Source of the DNA: Verrucomicrobiota bacterium
Lineage (GTDB): Bacteria; Verrucomicrobiota; Verrucomicrobiia; Limisphaerales; UBA9464
Assembly (NCBI GenBank): GCA_017309115.1
Contig: JAFLEF010000024.1
Coordinates: 40,114-104,113, forward strand
DNA: 64,000 nucleotides
Direction: 5' to 3'
The stretch's first letter is position 1. Each line of letters begins with the position of its first letter. Shown here piece by piece: positions 33,869 through 43,074 of the stretch. Under the pieces are notes generated by a model. That model was not told where the DNA came from. It saw only the letters and a program-made list of their open reading frames with translations, and did no database searches. The position numbers were made by a program, and so were the translations under genes.

Positions 33869-34903
33869 GTGACGTTCTCCCTCACTTCCAATTTAAGGGT
33901 GGTCTCGGTGGGCGCACTTGCCCTGGCGATTTGGTGGGGCCGCGGCTCGCGCGGCGGACTCGACCCGCTGGCTGATGCCAGCCGCGCGCCTCAGGAGTTT
34001 GGAGTTCAGGCGGCGGGGGAGCCATCGCGAAACGATGTCCGGTTGGGGGGCGATCGCAGAGACAAGGGCGAGAATACCCTGGAGCCTGATTCCGAACTGC
34101 TGTCCTTCGAAGAACGGGTGGCGGTGCTTTCACCTACGGCCAGTCTCGCCGCTCAACTGCGGGAACTTACCCACGATTCCAGTCCGGAAGCGGCGGAATT
34201 GAGACGAGTGTTGATCCGGCAGTGGGCGGAACAGGATTCCGTAGCCGCCGCCGGCGGGAATGAGTTGGAACCCAAGCCCATTCAACGGGCGGCTCAGCAG
34301 GAACTGGCCGCGACTTGGGCGCAATCGCAGTTGGCGTTGTCGGCCGAGCGAGCCCGCAACTTGCCAGAAGGAGAGCAACGGAAGGCGGCGTTGCTCGAGG
34401 TTGGGTATGAAGCTGCGCGCACCGCACCGGTGGCGGCGGTGACGCTGGCGTCCCAAATGCCGCCATCGACCGAGCGGGATCAGCTGCTGGGATTTGCCAC
34501 CAGCCAGTGGGCTGCCACGGATGCTTCCGAGGCTCTGCGCTGGGCTCAGGAGGTGCCGGACGTCCAACTCCGACAGCGACTTCTGGCGGAAGTGGTGGTG
34601 GCGGCGGCCGATTCCAATCCGAGGCAGGCAGCCACCTGGGCAGTGGAAACGATGGGACCCGGGGCGGCCCAGGATCGGGCGGTGGTGGCGGTCGTTCAAC
34701 GATGGGCCCAACACGCTCCAGTTCAGGCGGCGGAGTGGGTGGCTCAGTTTCCGGACACCTCAGTGGGCCGCTCGGCGATTCGTAGTTTGGTTGAAATCTG
34801 GTCGATCGACGATCCGGTGGCTGCTGGCGAATGGCTTAAGGAATTGCGTCCGGGAACGGGTCCCCTGTTGGGGTCTCAGTCCGGGGCTTTCTTGGGACGT
34901 TAA
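33869..34903 (+). CDS. Exported W-repeat alpha-solenoid protein, paralogue
   Basis: 344 residues from a GTG at 33869, eight bp after the preceding stop; the long open frame upstream runs antiparallel to nothing useful and overlaps the preceding gene, so it is discarded. The helix V-S-V-G-A-L-A-L-A-I-W-W is the membrane or signal segment. The repeat region matches the protein at 30678-31742 closely (V-G-Y-E-A-A-R-T-x-P-V-x-A-V; Q-D-R-A-x-V-A-V-V-Q-R-W-A; A-A-x-W-V-A-Q-F-P-D-T). Tight spacing to the Ig gene supports a functional pair. Confidence 0.7.
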   Translation: MTFSLTSNLRVVSVGALALAIWWGRGSRGGLDPLADASRAPQEFGVQAAGEPSRNDVRLGGDRRDKGENTLEPDSELLSFEERVAVLSPTASLAAQLRELTHDSSPEAAELRRVLIRQWAEQDSVAAAGGNELEPKPIQRAAQQELAATWAQSQLALSAERARNLPEGEQRKAALLEVGYEAARTAPVAAVTLASQMPPSTERDQLLGFATSQWAATDASEALRWAQEVPDVQLRQRLLAEVVVAAADSNPRQAATWAVETMGPGAAQDRAVVAVVQRWAQHAPVQAAEWVAQFPDTSVGRSAIRSLVEIWSIDDPVAAGEWLKELRPGTGPLLGSQSGAFLGR

Positions 34904-35347
34904 CCTGCCGGAGTTATGGAATCTGATCCGACGTGATATGAGACGTTCGCAAATATGCAATTTGCCAAAGCCAAAGCTTGCCGAACGGCAGTTAAGTGAG
35001 ATTCTCATTCGCAGTAGCAGCCTCAACCCAGGCAACGAAATCCCGTTCTAGGATTCTTCATGAGCACCTTTGCGTCGATTTGCAGTGCGAATGGATCAAT
35101 TGGCTTTGGTCCCAAGGCGTTGGTCTGGGGTGTTGCCAAGAACGGAATTGAGACCTCCTTCCCGCAATTCCCCCGTCTAGGAGAATTCCCTAGCGGCCTA
35201 GGGAAATTACCCCGGTTAGGCTGGGGTGAGCTCCCAATGTTCGGCGCCCAAAACCTGACTAAGCTCGTCCTCGTCATGAAACAACCGAGGCGTCTCCGGA
35301 AATAATCCCAGCGCCTCGCTCGTTTCCTGAATTCAACACCAACGACC
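34904..35347. other. Gene-free interval with two perfect palindromes
   Basis: 444 bp without a convincing gene. GCAAAT-ATGCA-ATTTGC is a perfect 17-bp dyad at 34949-34965, 46 bp after the solenoid gene. TTCCCTAG-CGGC-CTAGGGAA at 35186-35205 is a perfect 8-bp stem with a tetraloop, unusual for its two CTAG sites. Either may be regulatory for the DDWSNWF gene that starts at 35348. Confidence 0.45.
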
Positions 35348-35737
35348 ATGAAAACCACTGCGACCGTCGAGCTCACCCCTGATCGGGAAATCTCTGTTGA
35401 CCGCTCGAACCGAAGCGAGCGCCCGGGTTCCATGGACGACTGGTCCAATTGGTTTCGCCGTTCGGAACCGCCGGCTCTGACGACCCGGGGGGGTCAGAAT
35501 CGAGAGATGGTTGAGGAAGTGACCCCGGAATGGGTGGTGCCGATGCTTCCCAAGCCGCGTCGGGTGGCGGCCGTAGCGAAGAAGGCGGTGCGAGCGGGAG
35601 TGGTCCGTCCACGCCGGCACGAACGCCGTCGGGTCGTGGATTCGCTTCGTTCGAAATGCCAGCGGTTGCGGACCTTTGACGATTGGTCCAATTGGTTTTG
35701 GAAGGGCGGATCGTCGGAAGTTGTGGCGTTGGCCTGA
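35348..35737 (+). CDS. Small basic protein with two DDWSNWF motifs, unknown family
   Basis: 129 residues (ATG 35348). The heptapeptide D-D-W-S-N-W-F occurs at 30-36 and again at 111-117, coded by nearly the same bases. Between them lies a proline- and arginine-rich linker (K-P-R-R-V-A-A-V-A-K-K-A-V-R-A-G-V-V-R-P-R-R). No signal peptide, membrane helix or known domain is seen. The trypsin-like protease gene begins 88 bp later on the same strand. The paired motif suggests a conserved binding or cleavage element. A chance open frame cannot be excluded: the SD is weak and no homologue can be checked here. Confidence 0.5.
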   Translation: MKTTATVELTPDREISVDRSNRSERPGSMDDWSNWFRRSEPPALTTRGGQNREMVEEVTPEWVVPMLPKPRRVAAVAKKAVRAGVVRPRRHERRRVVDSLRSKCQRLRTFDDWSNWFWKGGSSEVVALA

Positions 35738-35825
35738 GGCTTCGGGCGAAGTCCCCGCGGATAGTTGCGGATAGTTGGGATTTGGCCGCCCGCGGCCTTG
35801 ACCGTTCCTCCCTGGCTCCACACGT

Positions 35826-37283
35826 TTGGGCGTGTTTTCCAAGACGCTGGTGGTTGCCCTGGCCTGCCTCGCGGCCTTCGCAGTGAACGCGAGCTCGCCG
35901 GAGCGTTCGGTTGTTCAGATTTTGACCTTCAGCCAGGCGCCGCTGTTTGATGCGCCGTGGCGCTTCGAAACCGTGCGCCGGGCAGGGGGGTCCGGATTCG
36001 TGATCAAGGGGCGGCGAATCATGACCAACGCCCATGTGGTGGCCTGGGCCAAGCAGATTCTCGTCCGTCGCTATCAGGATCCCCGACCGTATCAGGCCCG
36101 CGTGGCTTATGTGGGACACGACTGCGATCTCGCTATCCTGGAGGTTGAAGATCCCACCTTCTTCGACGGGCTTGAGCCGCTCGACTTTGGTGAACTTCCG
36201 GCGGTTCGCTCGACGGTAGTGACCTGTGGTTATCCCGCGGGTGGGGAACAGATTTCCTTCACCCGGGGTGTGGTCTCCCGGATTGAGATTCAGAACTACG
36301 TTCACTCTGGCAACCGCTCCCTGTTGGCGGTTCAGACCGATGCCGCGATCAACCCGGGCAACAGTGGTGGTCCGGTTCTGCAGGATGATAAGGTGGTGGG
36401 CGTCGCCTTTCAGGGTGTTCCCGGATTGGAAAACGCCGGGTTCTTCATTCCGCCGGAAGTGATTCGGCATTTCCTGAAGGATGTGGATGACGGCAAGTAC
36501 CACGGCTTTCCGGAAGCGGGCATCAATCTGGTGCCGCTGCAGAATCCAGCCTACCGCCGTTACCTGGGTCTGGGTGATGAGGGCGTGGGAGCGCGGATTG
36601 ACGGATTCCGCGCTGGCAGCCCGGCTGAGAAGGTTCTGAAGAAGGATGATGTCTTGATGGAAGCGGACGGAATGCCGGTCGGAAGCGATGGCACGGTCCT
36701 GTATCGCGACAATCGGGTTTCGGCGGCGACGGTCTTCCAAACCCCGCAGAGCGGAGAATCGGTGAAATTGAAAGTGTGGCGGGACAAGCAGCCGATTGAA
36801 GTGGAGCTGCCCGTATTGGTGTTCGAAGGCGACCGGCTCGCTGGCAACCAGCACGACACGCCGCCCCGGTACTTCCTTTACGGCGGATTGGTCTTCACTC
36901 CCTTGAGCGCGGATTATCTGCGGACCCTGGGTCGGGAGCGCGCCGACTCCAGCAGCAGTTCGATGTACTACGAGCTGTATTATCGCCGGGGCGAGGATCC
37001 GGAAAAGTTACGAACCGAACCGGTAGTTTTGGCGACCACTCTGGCGCATCCGGTAAACGCCAATCTCCGAGTCCGCGGCCGGGCTTTGGTGGATAAGATC
37101 AACGGAGTGCGGATCAACAGTCTGGATGATGTGCCCGGAGCTCTGGAAAAGAACACCGACGGACAACACGTGATTGAGTTTCTGGGTCAGGGCGGATTTG
37201 AGACCCTGGACCGCGAAGCCGCTGCCGCCGCCACGCAGCAAGTACTCCAAACCTACGGAATTTCCTCGGATCGCCGCCTATGA
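35826..37283 (+). CDS. Trypsin-like serine protease with PDZ domains (DegP-like)
   Basis: 485 residues with a signal peptide (TLVVALACLAAFAVNA). The catalytic triad is complete: H70 in T-N-A-H-V-V, D101 in H-D-C-D-L-A-I-L, S180 in N-P-G-N-S-G-G-P. A PDZ domain lies about 250-330 (L-K-K-D-D-V-L-M-E-A-D-G) and a second PDZ-like region at about 410-460 (D-K-I-N-G-V-R-I-N-S-L-D-D-V). This matches the DegP/HtrA type, closest in layout to plant Deg9-like proteins. Start TTG 35826, with a GTG at 35832 equally possible. It overlaps the next gene by 4 bp (ATGA), so translation is coupled. Confidence 0.9.
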   Translation: MGVFSKTLVVALACLAAFAVNASSPERSVVQILTFSQAPLFDAPWRFETVRRAGGSGFVIKGRRIMTNAHVVAWAKQILVRRYQDPRPYQARVAYVGHDCDLAILEVEDPTFFDGLEPLDFGELPAVRSTVVTCGYPAGGEQISFTRGVVSRIEIQNYVHSGNRSLLAVQTDAAINPGNSGGPVLQDDKVVGVAFQGVPGLENAGFFIPPEVIRHFLKDVDDGKYHGFPEAGINLVPLQNPAYRRYLGLGDEGVGARIDGFRAGSPAEKVLKKDDVLMEADGMPVGSDGTVLYRDNRVSAATVFQTPQSGESVKLKVWRDKQPIEVELPVLVFEGDRLAGNQHDTPPRYFLYGGLVFTPLSADYLRTLGRERADSSSSSMYYELYYRRGEDPEKLRTEPVVLATTLAHPVNANLRVRGRALVDKINGVRINSLDDVPGALEKNTDGQHVIEFLGQGGFETLDREAAAAATQQVLQTYGISSDRRL

Positions 37284-38740
37284 ACTCCATTGCACGCCTT
37301 TGGTTGGGCTTCACCGCCCTGATGATTGGTTTCTTGTCCGTTCAGGCCGCCGAACAAAAGTGGGAGAAATCCGTGGTGACCGTGGAAGTCACCTACAAGG
37401 ACTTCGATTTTTTTCAGCCTTGGACGACTCCCACGCGGTCCATTCGCAAACACGGGCTCGTGGTTGGGGAACGGGAGATTCTCACCACCGCACAGCATCT
37501 GCCGACCGAGACCCTCATCCGTCTGCAGAAAGGCGGCCGTGGGAAGTGGTACTCCGGCAAGGTGACATGGCTGGATCCGCAGGCTGATCTTGCGCTGATC
37601 ACCTCTGAGGATGCGACGTTTTGGGAGGGATTGAAGCCGGCCGAGCTGGCCGAGGTGGTTCCCTCGGCGCCCGACTTTACGTTGATTCGCTGGCGCGATG
37701 GAAATTTTGAGAGTCGTCGGGTGGAGTTCAGCAAGTTCAGTGTGAAAGACGGGGCTCTCAGCTACGCCCCGCGGCTCACCTTGGAACTCAACACGGAATT
37801 GACGGGTCTGGGTTGGGCAGAACCGGTGCTTCTCGACGGCAAGGTGGCGGGTCTGACCACGTCGAAATCCGGGAACACCTGCAATGTCGTTCCGGCGCCT
37901 TTCATTCGCGGAGTGCTGGAGGCGCAGCGCGCGGGAAAGTATCGAGGACTGGGTTATTTCGACTTCACCTGGCAGCCCGGGGAGAATCCAACCACGCTGA
38001 AGTTTCTGAAGCTCGAAGGGCCTGAGCGGGGCGCCGTAGTCATCAAAGTGCCCAAACGTCCCGGAGTGGAACCCGTCTTGAAGGCGCGGGATATTCTGTT
38101 GGAAGTGGATGGTTTCCCAGTCGATGTCGAAGGCGACTACCTCGATCCCGACTATGGGCATCTGCTGCTCGAGAATCTGTCGAGCCGAGGCAAGTTTGCC
38201 GGGGACACGGTGGTGCTGAAGGTGTGGCGGGACGGGAAGGAAGTGACCGTCAATTACGTCCTCCCCCAGGCCAAGTACGACGATGAACTGGTCCCGCGGG
38301 AGGTCTTCGATCATCCGCCCGAGTATGTGGTAGCGGGAGGCCTCGTCTTCCAGCAACTCGAACAGCCCTTCCTGCGCGGTTGGGGTGAGGATTGGCGCCG
38401 ACGTGCTCCGTTTCGCCTCCAACATTATCAGAACGATCAGCCCACTCCGGAACGTCCGTCCCTGGTGATGTTGAGCAGCGTTTTGCCGGATCCGGTGAAT
38501 GTCGGCTACCAGGATGTCCGGATGTTGATTGTGGATCAGATCAATGGCCGCAAGATTGCCACCCTGGCGGATGTGGTGGCCGCGTTAAAGGAGCCCAAGG
38601 ACGGGGTGCAGCGGATCCAGTTCATGAAGGGTGACACCTTGCAGACCATTCTGCTGGATGCGGCCACGCTGGACGAAGCCACTCAGCGGGTGCTCAAGCG
38701 CTACGGTCTGCCGGCCGAGAAGCGCCTGGGAAAGAGTTAA
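37280..38740 (+). CDS. Trypsin-like/PDZ paralogue with degenerate active site (pseudoprotease)
   Basis: 486 residues, same length and order as the upstream protease, with a signal peptide (LWLGFTALMIGFLSVQAA). The His box reads I-L-T-T-A-Q-H-L where the partner has I-M-T-N-A-H-V-V, putting Gln at the catalytic position. The Asp is kept (P-Q-A-D-L-A-L-I). The serine box N-P-G-N-S-G-G-P-V-L is replaced by G-L-G-W-A-E-P-V-L, so the nucleophile is gone. PDZ regions remain (K-A-R-D-I-L-L-E-V-D-G). It is probably non-catalytic and may regulate, scaffold or present substrate to the active partner, with which it is translationally coupled. Confidence 0.88.
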   Translation: MNSIARLWLGFTALMIGFLSVQAAEQKWEKSVVTVEVTYKDFDFFQPWTTPTRSIRKHGLVVGEREILTTAQHLPTETLIRLQKGGRGKWYSGKVTWLDPQADLALITSEDATFWEGLKPAELAEVVPSAPDFTLIRWRDGNFESRRVEFSKFSVKDGALSYAPRLTLELNTELTGLGWAEPVLLDGKVAGLTTSKSGNTCNVVPAPFIRGVLEAQRAGKYRGLGYFDFTWQPGENPTTLKFLKLEGPERGAVVIKVPKRPGVEPVLKARDILLEVDGFPVDVEGDYLDPDYGHLLLENLSSRGKFAGDTVVLKVWRDGKEVTVNYVLPQAKYDDELVPREVFDHPPEYVVAGGLVFQQLEQPFLRGWGEDWRRRAPFRLQHYQNDQPTPERPSLVMLSSVLPDPVNVGYQDVRMLIVDQINGRKIATLADVVAALKEPKDGVQRIQFMKGDTLQTILLDAATLDEATQRVLKRYGLPAEKRLGKS

Positions 38741-40060
38741 TCACACCACGAACCACGCGGGGTCGAGGGTGATTCGGGTGTTCTGGGCTACCGCCTCGTT
38801 GGCCTTGATCGCGGTAACCGTGGCTTCGAATCCGGCCTGCCAACCTGCCGTGGGGGCGGTGCCGTCGTTGATGTGCTCAACGAACTTCTCGAGGGCGTAT
38901 TTCAGCGGAGAGTCCGTATCGCTGGCGGCTTCCGCCGGCTTTTTGCCCTGTGCGAGGATCTTGGTGGCGTTGGCCACGAGGGCGATTCCCTGCTCGTTCA
39001 GAATGTCGTCCTTGCGGGCGTAGACTTCCCAACCCAGCAGGGGAGAATCCGCTTCCTTGAACATCCAGGCCCGGTTGTCCCGGATCAGGATCGAAGCGTC
39101 GCTGCCGAAGAAGGTCTGCTGCTCGCCGCCAAAGGAACTCGCCAAGGTCGAGGCGAACACCTGCCGAATACCGCCGGGGTACTCCACGATGGCGTGGATG
39201 GTATCCGGTGTCTGCCGGTCATCCTGCCAGAGCACCGTGCTGCCAAAGCCCGAGACGGCCGTGGGTAGCGCGTTCAGAAACCAGCTCGTGCAATCAATGG
39301 GGTTGATACCGATTTCGCCGACCAGCCCGAGGGATGTTTCCCGGTACAGGCGCCAATTGAGGGCGCGTTCCCGTTCGGGGTTGGGCGAAGCGCGGCGCCA
39401 TGACTGCTTCTTGTTGAATTGGGAGTTGGCAGCGGCGGTTTTGCCGCAGGCTCCGGTGCGGAAGAACTTCAGCACGTGGTGATGCTGGGGATTCTCCCGG
39501 AAGGCCAGGCCGGCCTGGAAGATTTGTTGGGCGGGAAGGGCCTTGGCCGCTTGAGCGATGGCCCGGGCGTCTTCCAAGGAGTGGGCTAACGGCGTTTCCA
39601 GATAGACGTGCTTGCCGGCCTGGAGGGCGGCCAAAGTGATGTCCTTGTGCAGATGGGTAGGGGTGGCGATCACCACCGCCTTGACCTGAGGGTTTTCCAG
39701 CAACGCCCGGAAATCGTCATAACGCTCCGCCTTCGGGGCCGCTTCCGAGGCTCGCTTCAGGGATGACTTGTAGTTGTCACAAAGACCCACCACCGGCGCA
39801 TTCGGCAGCTTGGCCAGATTGGTGAGAATGTCCCGACCTTGGACGCCAAGTCCGATCACGCCAATGGGCACAGGCGGGCCGAGGGGCTTCTCCTTGTAGT
39901 TGGGATCGGCCTTCGGCGGGGGAAGGGAACCGTCTGCCGCTTTAGCAGCCTCCTCGCCGGTGACAGGCACGCCTCCGAGGGCGGCCATCAGCGCAGCAAA
40001 CGAGCCGGCTTTCATGAAATCCCGGCGATTGACGTCGGCAACGGAGGGAGGGGTGTTCAT
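38741..40060 (-). CDS. Tat-exported Gfo/Idh/MocA family oxidoreductase
   Basis: 439 residues from the ATG at 40060. The twin-arginine signal is N-R-R-D-F-M-K-A-G-S-F-A-A-L. The Rossmann motif is G-V-I-G-L-G-V-Q-G-R-D-I (GxGxxG, about 70-80). The E-T-P-L-A-H-S segment (Glu in place of the usual Lys in EKP) and F-R-E-N-P-Q-H follow; the Lys of the EKP motif is therefore absent, which sets it apart from classical enzymes. Members act on sugar or inositol substrates with NAD(P). The stop codon abuts the end of the convergent pseudoprotease gene. Confidence 0.9.
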   Translation of the reverse strand: MNTPPSVADVNRRDFMKAGSFAALMAALGGVPVTGEEAAKAADGSLPPPKADPNYKEKPLGPPVPIGVIGLGVQGRDILTNLAKLPNAPVVGLCDNYKSSLKRASEAAPKAERYDDFRALLENPQVKAVVIATPTHLHKDITLAALQAGKHVYLETPLAHSLEDARAIAQAAKALPAQQIFQAGLAFRENPQHHHVLKFFRTGACGKTAAANSQFNKKQSWRRASPNPERERALNWRLYRETSLGLVGEIGINPIDCTSWFLNALPTAVSGFGSTVLWQDDRQTPDTIHAIVEYPGGIRQVFASTLASSFGGEQQTFFGSDASILIRDNRAWMFKEADSPLLGWEVYARKDDILNEQGIALVANATKILAQGKKPAEAASDTDSPLKYALEKFVEHINDGTAPTAGWQAGFEATVTAIKANEAVAQNTRITLDPAWFVV

Positions 40061-40155
40061 GTGTGACACCGGGAATCTACGCAGCTGCGGCCTGATGCCA
40101 AGCCAGCGGTCAGGGGAATCCGCAGATCCCAGGTTTCTCAAGCCGACGAAAGCCG

Positions 40156-42888
40156 TTAGGCGGATTCGCCAGAAGGGGTCGGAGGAGCGAACAGATCCAG
40201 CTGCGGCGGTGGTGCCAGCGTGCGCAACTTCTCCCGTTCGACTCGGGCGCGGCGTGGCTTCGTAGCGGCGGCGGGTTCGGTTGATCCTGATTCTCCAGCG
40301 AGAACCTGTTGCAGATTGAGCTCCGCCTCTTCCAGAACACGCAGAATGACCTTCGCCCGATCAATCACCGGCCGCGGCACTCCGGCCAGGCGGGCAACCT
40401 GGATGCCGTGGCTCTTGTCCGTGGCGCCTGGATGCACTTTGCGCAGGAACACCAGCTGATCGTTCCACTCCCGCACGGCAACGTGGTAGTTCCGAACGCG
40501 CGGCAAGTGCGGACCTGCGGCCGATCCGGCAGCGTTGGAATCGGATTCCGGCCGGCTGCCGAGTTCCGTCAGTTCGTGATAATGGGTGGCGAAAAGGGTC
40601 TTGGCGCCCACCTGATGATGCAGGTGTTCCACGATGCTCCACGCCAGGCTCAATCCGTCGAAGGTGCTCGTGCCGCGTCCGATCTCGTCGAGAATCACGA
40701 GACTGCGGCGCGTGGCGTTGTTCAGAATGTTCGCCGTCTCGCTCATCTCGACCATGAACGTGCTCTGACCGCGCGCCAGATCGTCGCTGGCACCGATGCG
40801 CGTGAAGATCCGGTCCACCAGATCAATTCGGGCCGAGGTCGCGGGTACGAAGGCTCCCGTGTGGGCCAGCAGCGCGAGCAGGGCCACCTGGCGAATGTAG
40901 GTGCTCTTGCCGGCCATGTTGGGGCCGGTGATAAGGGCGATCTGTTCCTGGTCCGGATCCAGGCGCGTGTCGTTGGGCACGAATCGTTCGTCCACCAGTG
41001 ATTGCTCCAGCACCGGATGTCGTCCGTCACGGATCAGCAATACTCCGGAGTCGGCGACTTCGGGTCGGACGTGTCCGTGTAGCCGGGCCGTCTCGGCGAA
41101 GGCCGACAGAACGTCGAGTTGGGCGAGCGCCCAAGCGGTCTGCTGAATCTCCTTCAGATGACCCAGGACTTCCTCCCGCACACGCTGGAACAACTCGTAC
41201 TCAAGCTTGGTGGCGCGTTCCTCGGCTCCGAGGATCTTCGATTCCATCGCCTTCAATTCCGGAGTGATGAAGCGTTCTCCGTTGGCGACGGTCTGCTTGC
41301 GCACGTATTCCGGAGGCACCTTGGCCAGATTGGCCTTGGTGACCTCGATGAAGTAGCCGAACACGGAGTTGAAGCCGACCTTGAGTGACGTGATGCCGGT
41401 GCGGGCGGCTTCGTCCTGCTGCAGTTTGGCGATCCAGTCCTTTCCGCCGCGGGCGGCGACTCGCAGCTCGTCCAACTCCGGGCTGAAGCCTTCGCGGATC
41501 AAGCCACCTTCTTTGACGGCCAGCGGAGGTTCGTCCGCGATGGATCGGGTGAGCAGTTCGATCAGGGCGGGTTGTTCGACCAATTCGTGGGCGAGTTCTT
41601 CGAGCAGGGCTGGAGCACCTTCGCGTTCGTGCAGACTGGATTCAGATCCCGAGCCCGGCAGCTCTGGAGTCGGTGACGTTCCCCGCGGCGGAACTGCGGC
41701 CAGACTGTGGCGTAAATCGGGAATCTGCTGCAGCGCGAGGCGAAGCACCACGAGATCGCGGGCATTGCCGGAACCCAGACTCAGCCGTGCCAGGGTTCGT
41801 TCCAAGTCGCGCACTTCGCCCAGTCGAGCTCGGAATGCCGCCAGCCCCGTTGGTTGATCGAGCCACGCGGCCACGGCTTCCTGACGTCGGCGAATGGGAT
41901 CGACCGCGGCGAGAGGTTGCGTGAGCCAGTCCCGCAGTCGTCGGGCGCCCATGGGCGTCACGGTTCGCTGAACCGCGCCGAACAACGTAGTGTTGCGCGG
42001 GGCATCGGCGTGCAGCGGTTCCAGGATTTCCAGATTTCGCAGAGACGTGGCGTCGAGAATCAGGAAGTCGGCCACCTGATAGAATGCGAGGCGCGTCAGG
42101 TGGGTGACGTCCCGCCGCAAATGATGACCCAGATAGTGCAAGGCCGCACCAGCGGCCCCGCTGGCGGCCGGCCGCTGCTTGAGTCCGAATCCATCCAGGG
42201 ACGCCACGCGGAATTGCTCCTTCAGCGTGAAGACCGCGGTTTCGGGAAGGAAGGTCCAGTCTTCGTAGGCGACCACTTGCGCTCCACAGAGGGCGCGTTC
42301 CGGCCTGGGACCACCTTCAGGCAGCGCTCCGGTGACGGTTTCCATGAGCGACCGAGCGCCAGCGGGTACGATCAATTCGGCCGGCCGCAATCGCTCGAGC
42401 TCGGCGAGCAGGGACTTGGCAGCATCGAGTTCGGTCACACGGAAATCACCGGTGGTGAGATCCACGCAACTCAGTCCGAAGTTCTTTCCCACGGCGTAAA
42501 CCGCGGCGAGGAAGTTGTTGCGTTCGGCTTGCAGCAGACGTTCGTCGAAATGAGTTCCCGGCGAGAGAATCGCGGTGACTTCGCGCTGCACCAATTTGCC
42601 CGGACGTGCTTCCTCGGTCTGATCGCAGATGGCGACTTTGCGCCCGTGTTTCAGGAGTCGACTGAGATACGTGTTGGCTGCGTGATACGGCAGTCCGCAC
42701 ATCGGAATGCCGTTTCGTTTGGTGAGGGCGAGGTTCAACAATTGCGCGCTGCATTGCGCGTCCTCGAAGAACATCTCGTAGAAATCGCCGAGTCGGAACA
42801 GCAGCAGCGCGTCCTTCGGTAGCTCCGACTTGATGCGGCGATACTGCGCCATCATCGGTGTCAGTTGCGGTTCGCTGTCGGCGGGCAT
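40156..42888 (-). CDS. mutS: DNA mismatch repair protein MutS
   Basis: 910 residues. The N-terminal mismatch-recognition domain has G-D-F-Y-E-M-F-F-E-D-A (the F-x-E that stacks on the mispair, about 38-45) and M-C-G-L-P-Y-H-A. Connector, core and clamp domains follow, then the ATPase with Walker A G-P-N-M-A-G-K-S-T near 656, D-E-I-G-R-G-T-S-T-F-D-G and A-T-H-Y-H-E-L-T. Length and order match MutS I, not MutS2. It recognises replication errors and recruits downstream repair factors. Confidence 0.98.
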   Translation of the reverse strand: MPADSEPQLTPMMAQYRRIKSELPKDALLLFRLGDFYEMFFEDAQCSAQLLNLALTKRNGIPMCGLPYHAANTYLSRLLKHGRKVAICDQTEEARPGKLVQREVTAILSPGTHFDERLLQAERNNFLAAVYAVGKNFGLSCVDLTTGDFRVTELDAAKSLLAELERLRPAELIVPAGARSLMETVTGALPEGGPRPERALCGAQVVAYEDWTFLPETAVFTLKEQFRVASLDGFGLKQRPAASGAAGAALHYLGHHLRRDVTHLTRLAFYQVADFLILDATSLRNLEILEPLHADAPRNTTLFGAVQRTVTPMGARRLRDWLTQPLAAVDPIRRRQEAVAAWLDQPTGLAAFRARLGEVRDLERTLARLSLGSGNARDLVVLRLALQQIPDLRHSLAAVPPRGTSPTPELPGSGSESSLHEREGAPALLEELAHELVEQPALIELLTRSIADEPPLAVKEGGLIREGFSPELDELRVAARGGKDWIAKLQQDEAARTGITSLKVGFNSVFGYFIEVTKANLAKVPPEYVRKQTVANGERFITPELKAMESKILGAEERATKLEYELFQRVREEVLGHLKEIQQTAWALAQLDVLSAFAETARLHGHVRPEVADSGVLLIRDGRHPVLEQSLVDERFVPNDTRLDPDQEQIALITGPNMAGKSTYIRQVALLALLAHTGAFVPATSARIDLVDRIFTRIGASDDLARGQSTFMVEMSETANILNNATRRSLVILDEIGRGTSTFDGLSLAWSIVEHLHHQVGAKTLFATHYHELTELGSRPESDSNAAGSAAGPHLPRVRNYHVAVREWNDQLVFLRKVHPGATDKSHGIQVARLAGVPRPVIDRAKVILRVLEEAELNLQQVLAGESGSTEPAAATKPRRARVEREKLRTLAPPPQLDLFAPPTPSGESA

Positions 42889-43074
42889 CGTGTGGACGAC
42901 AGACTACGGACGCGTGAACCGCAGGCAAGACGTGGGGAGCATGAGAAAAAGATGCGACGCGAATGCGAAAACGCTGGCGCAACGACATAAAGCTTCGTTA
43001 CAACCACGTAGCGTCTTCTGAATGTTTCCACTTTGTTCATACACCGGACATGTGATTTCCGGACTACGATGGAT

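Noticed and set aside
35373-36854. Minus-strand open frame of 493 codons across the DDWSNWF and protease genes
   Set aside because: Composition (His/Arg/Pro/Gln-rich) is that of a GC-rich shadow frame; the plus strand has a catalytic triad.
37280-38740. Second trypsin-like gene as an active protease with a shifted His
   Set aside because: A His does lie one residue after the normal position, but the serine box is W-A-E with no nearby Ser-Gly pair, so catalysis cannot be supported.
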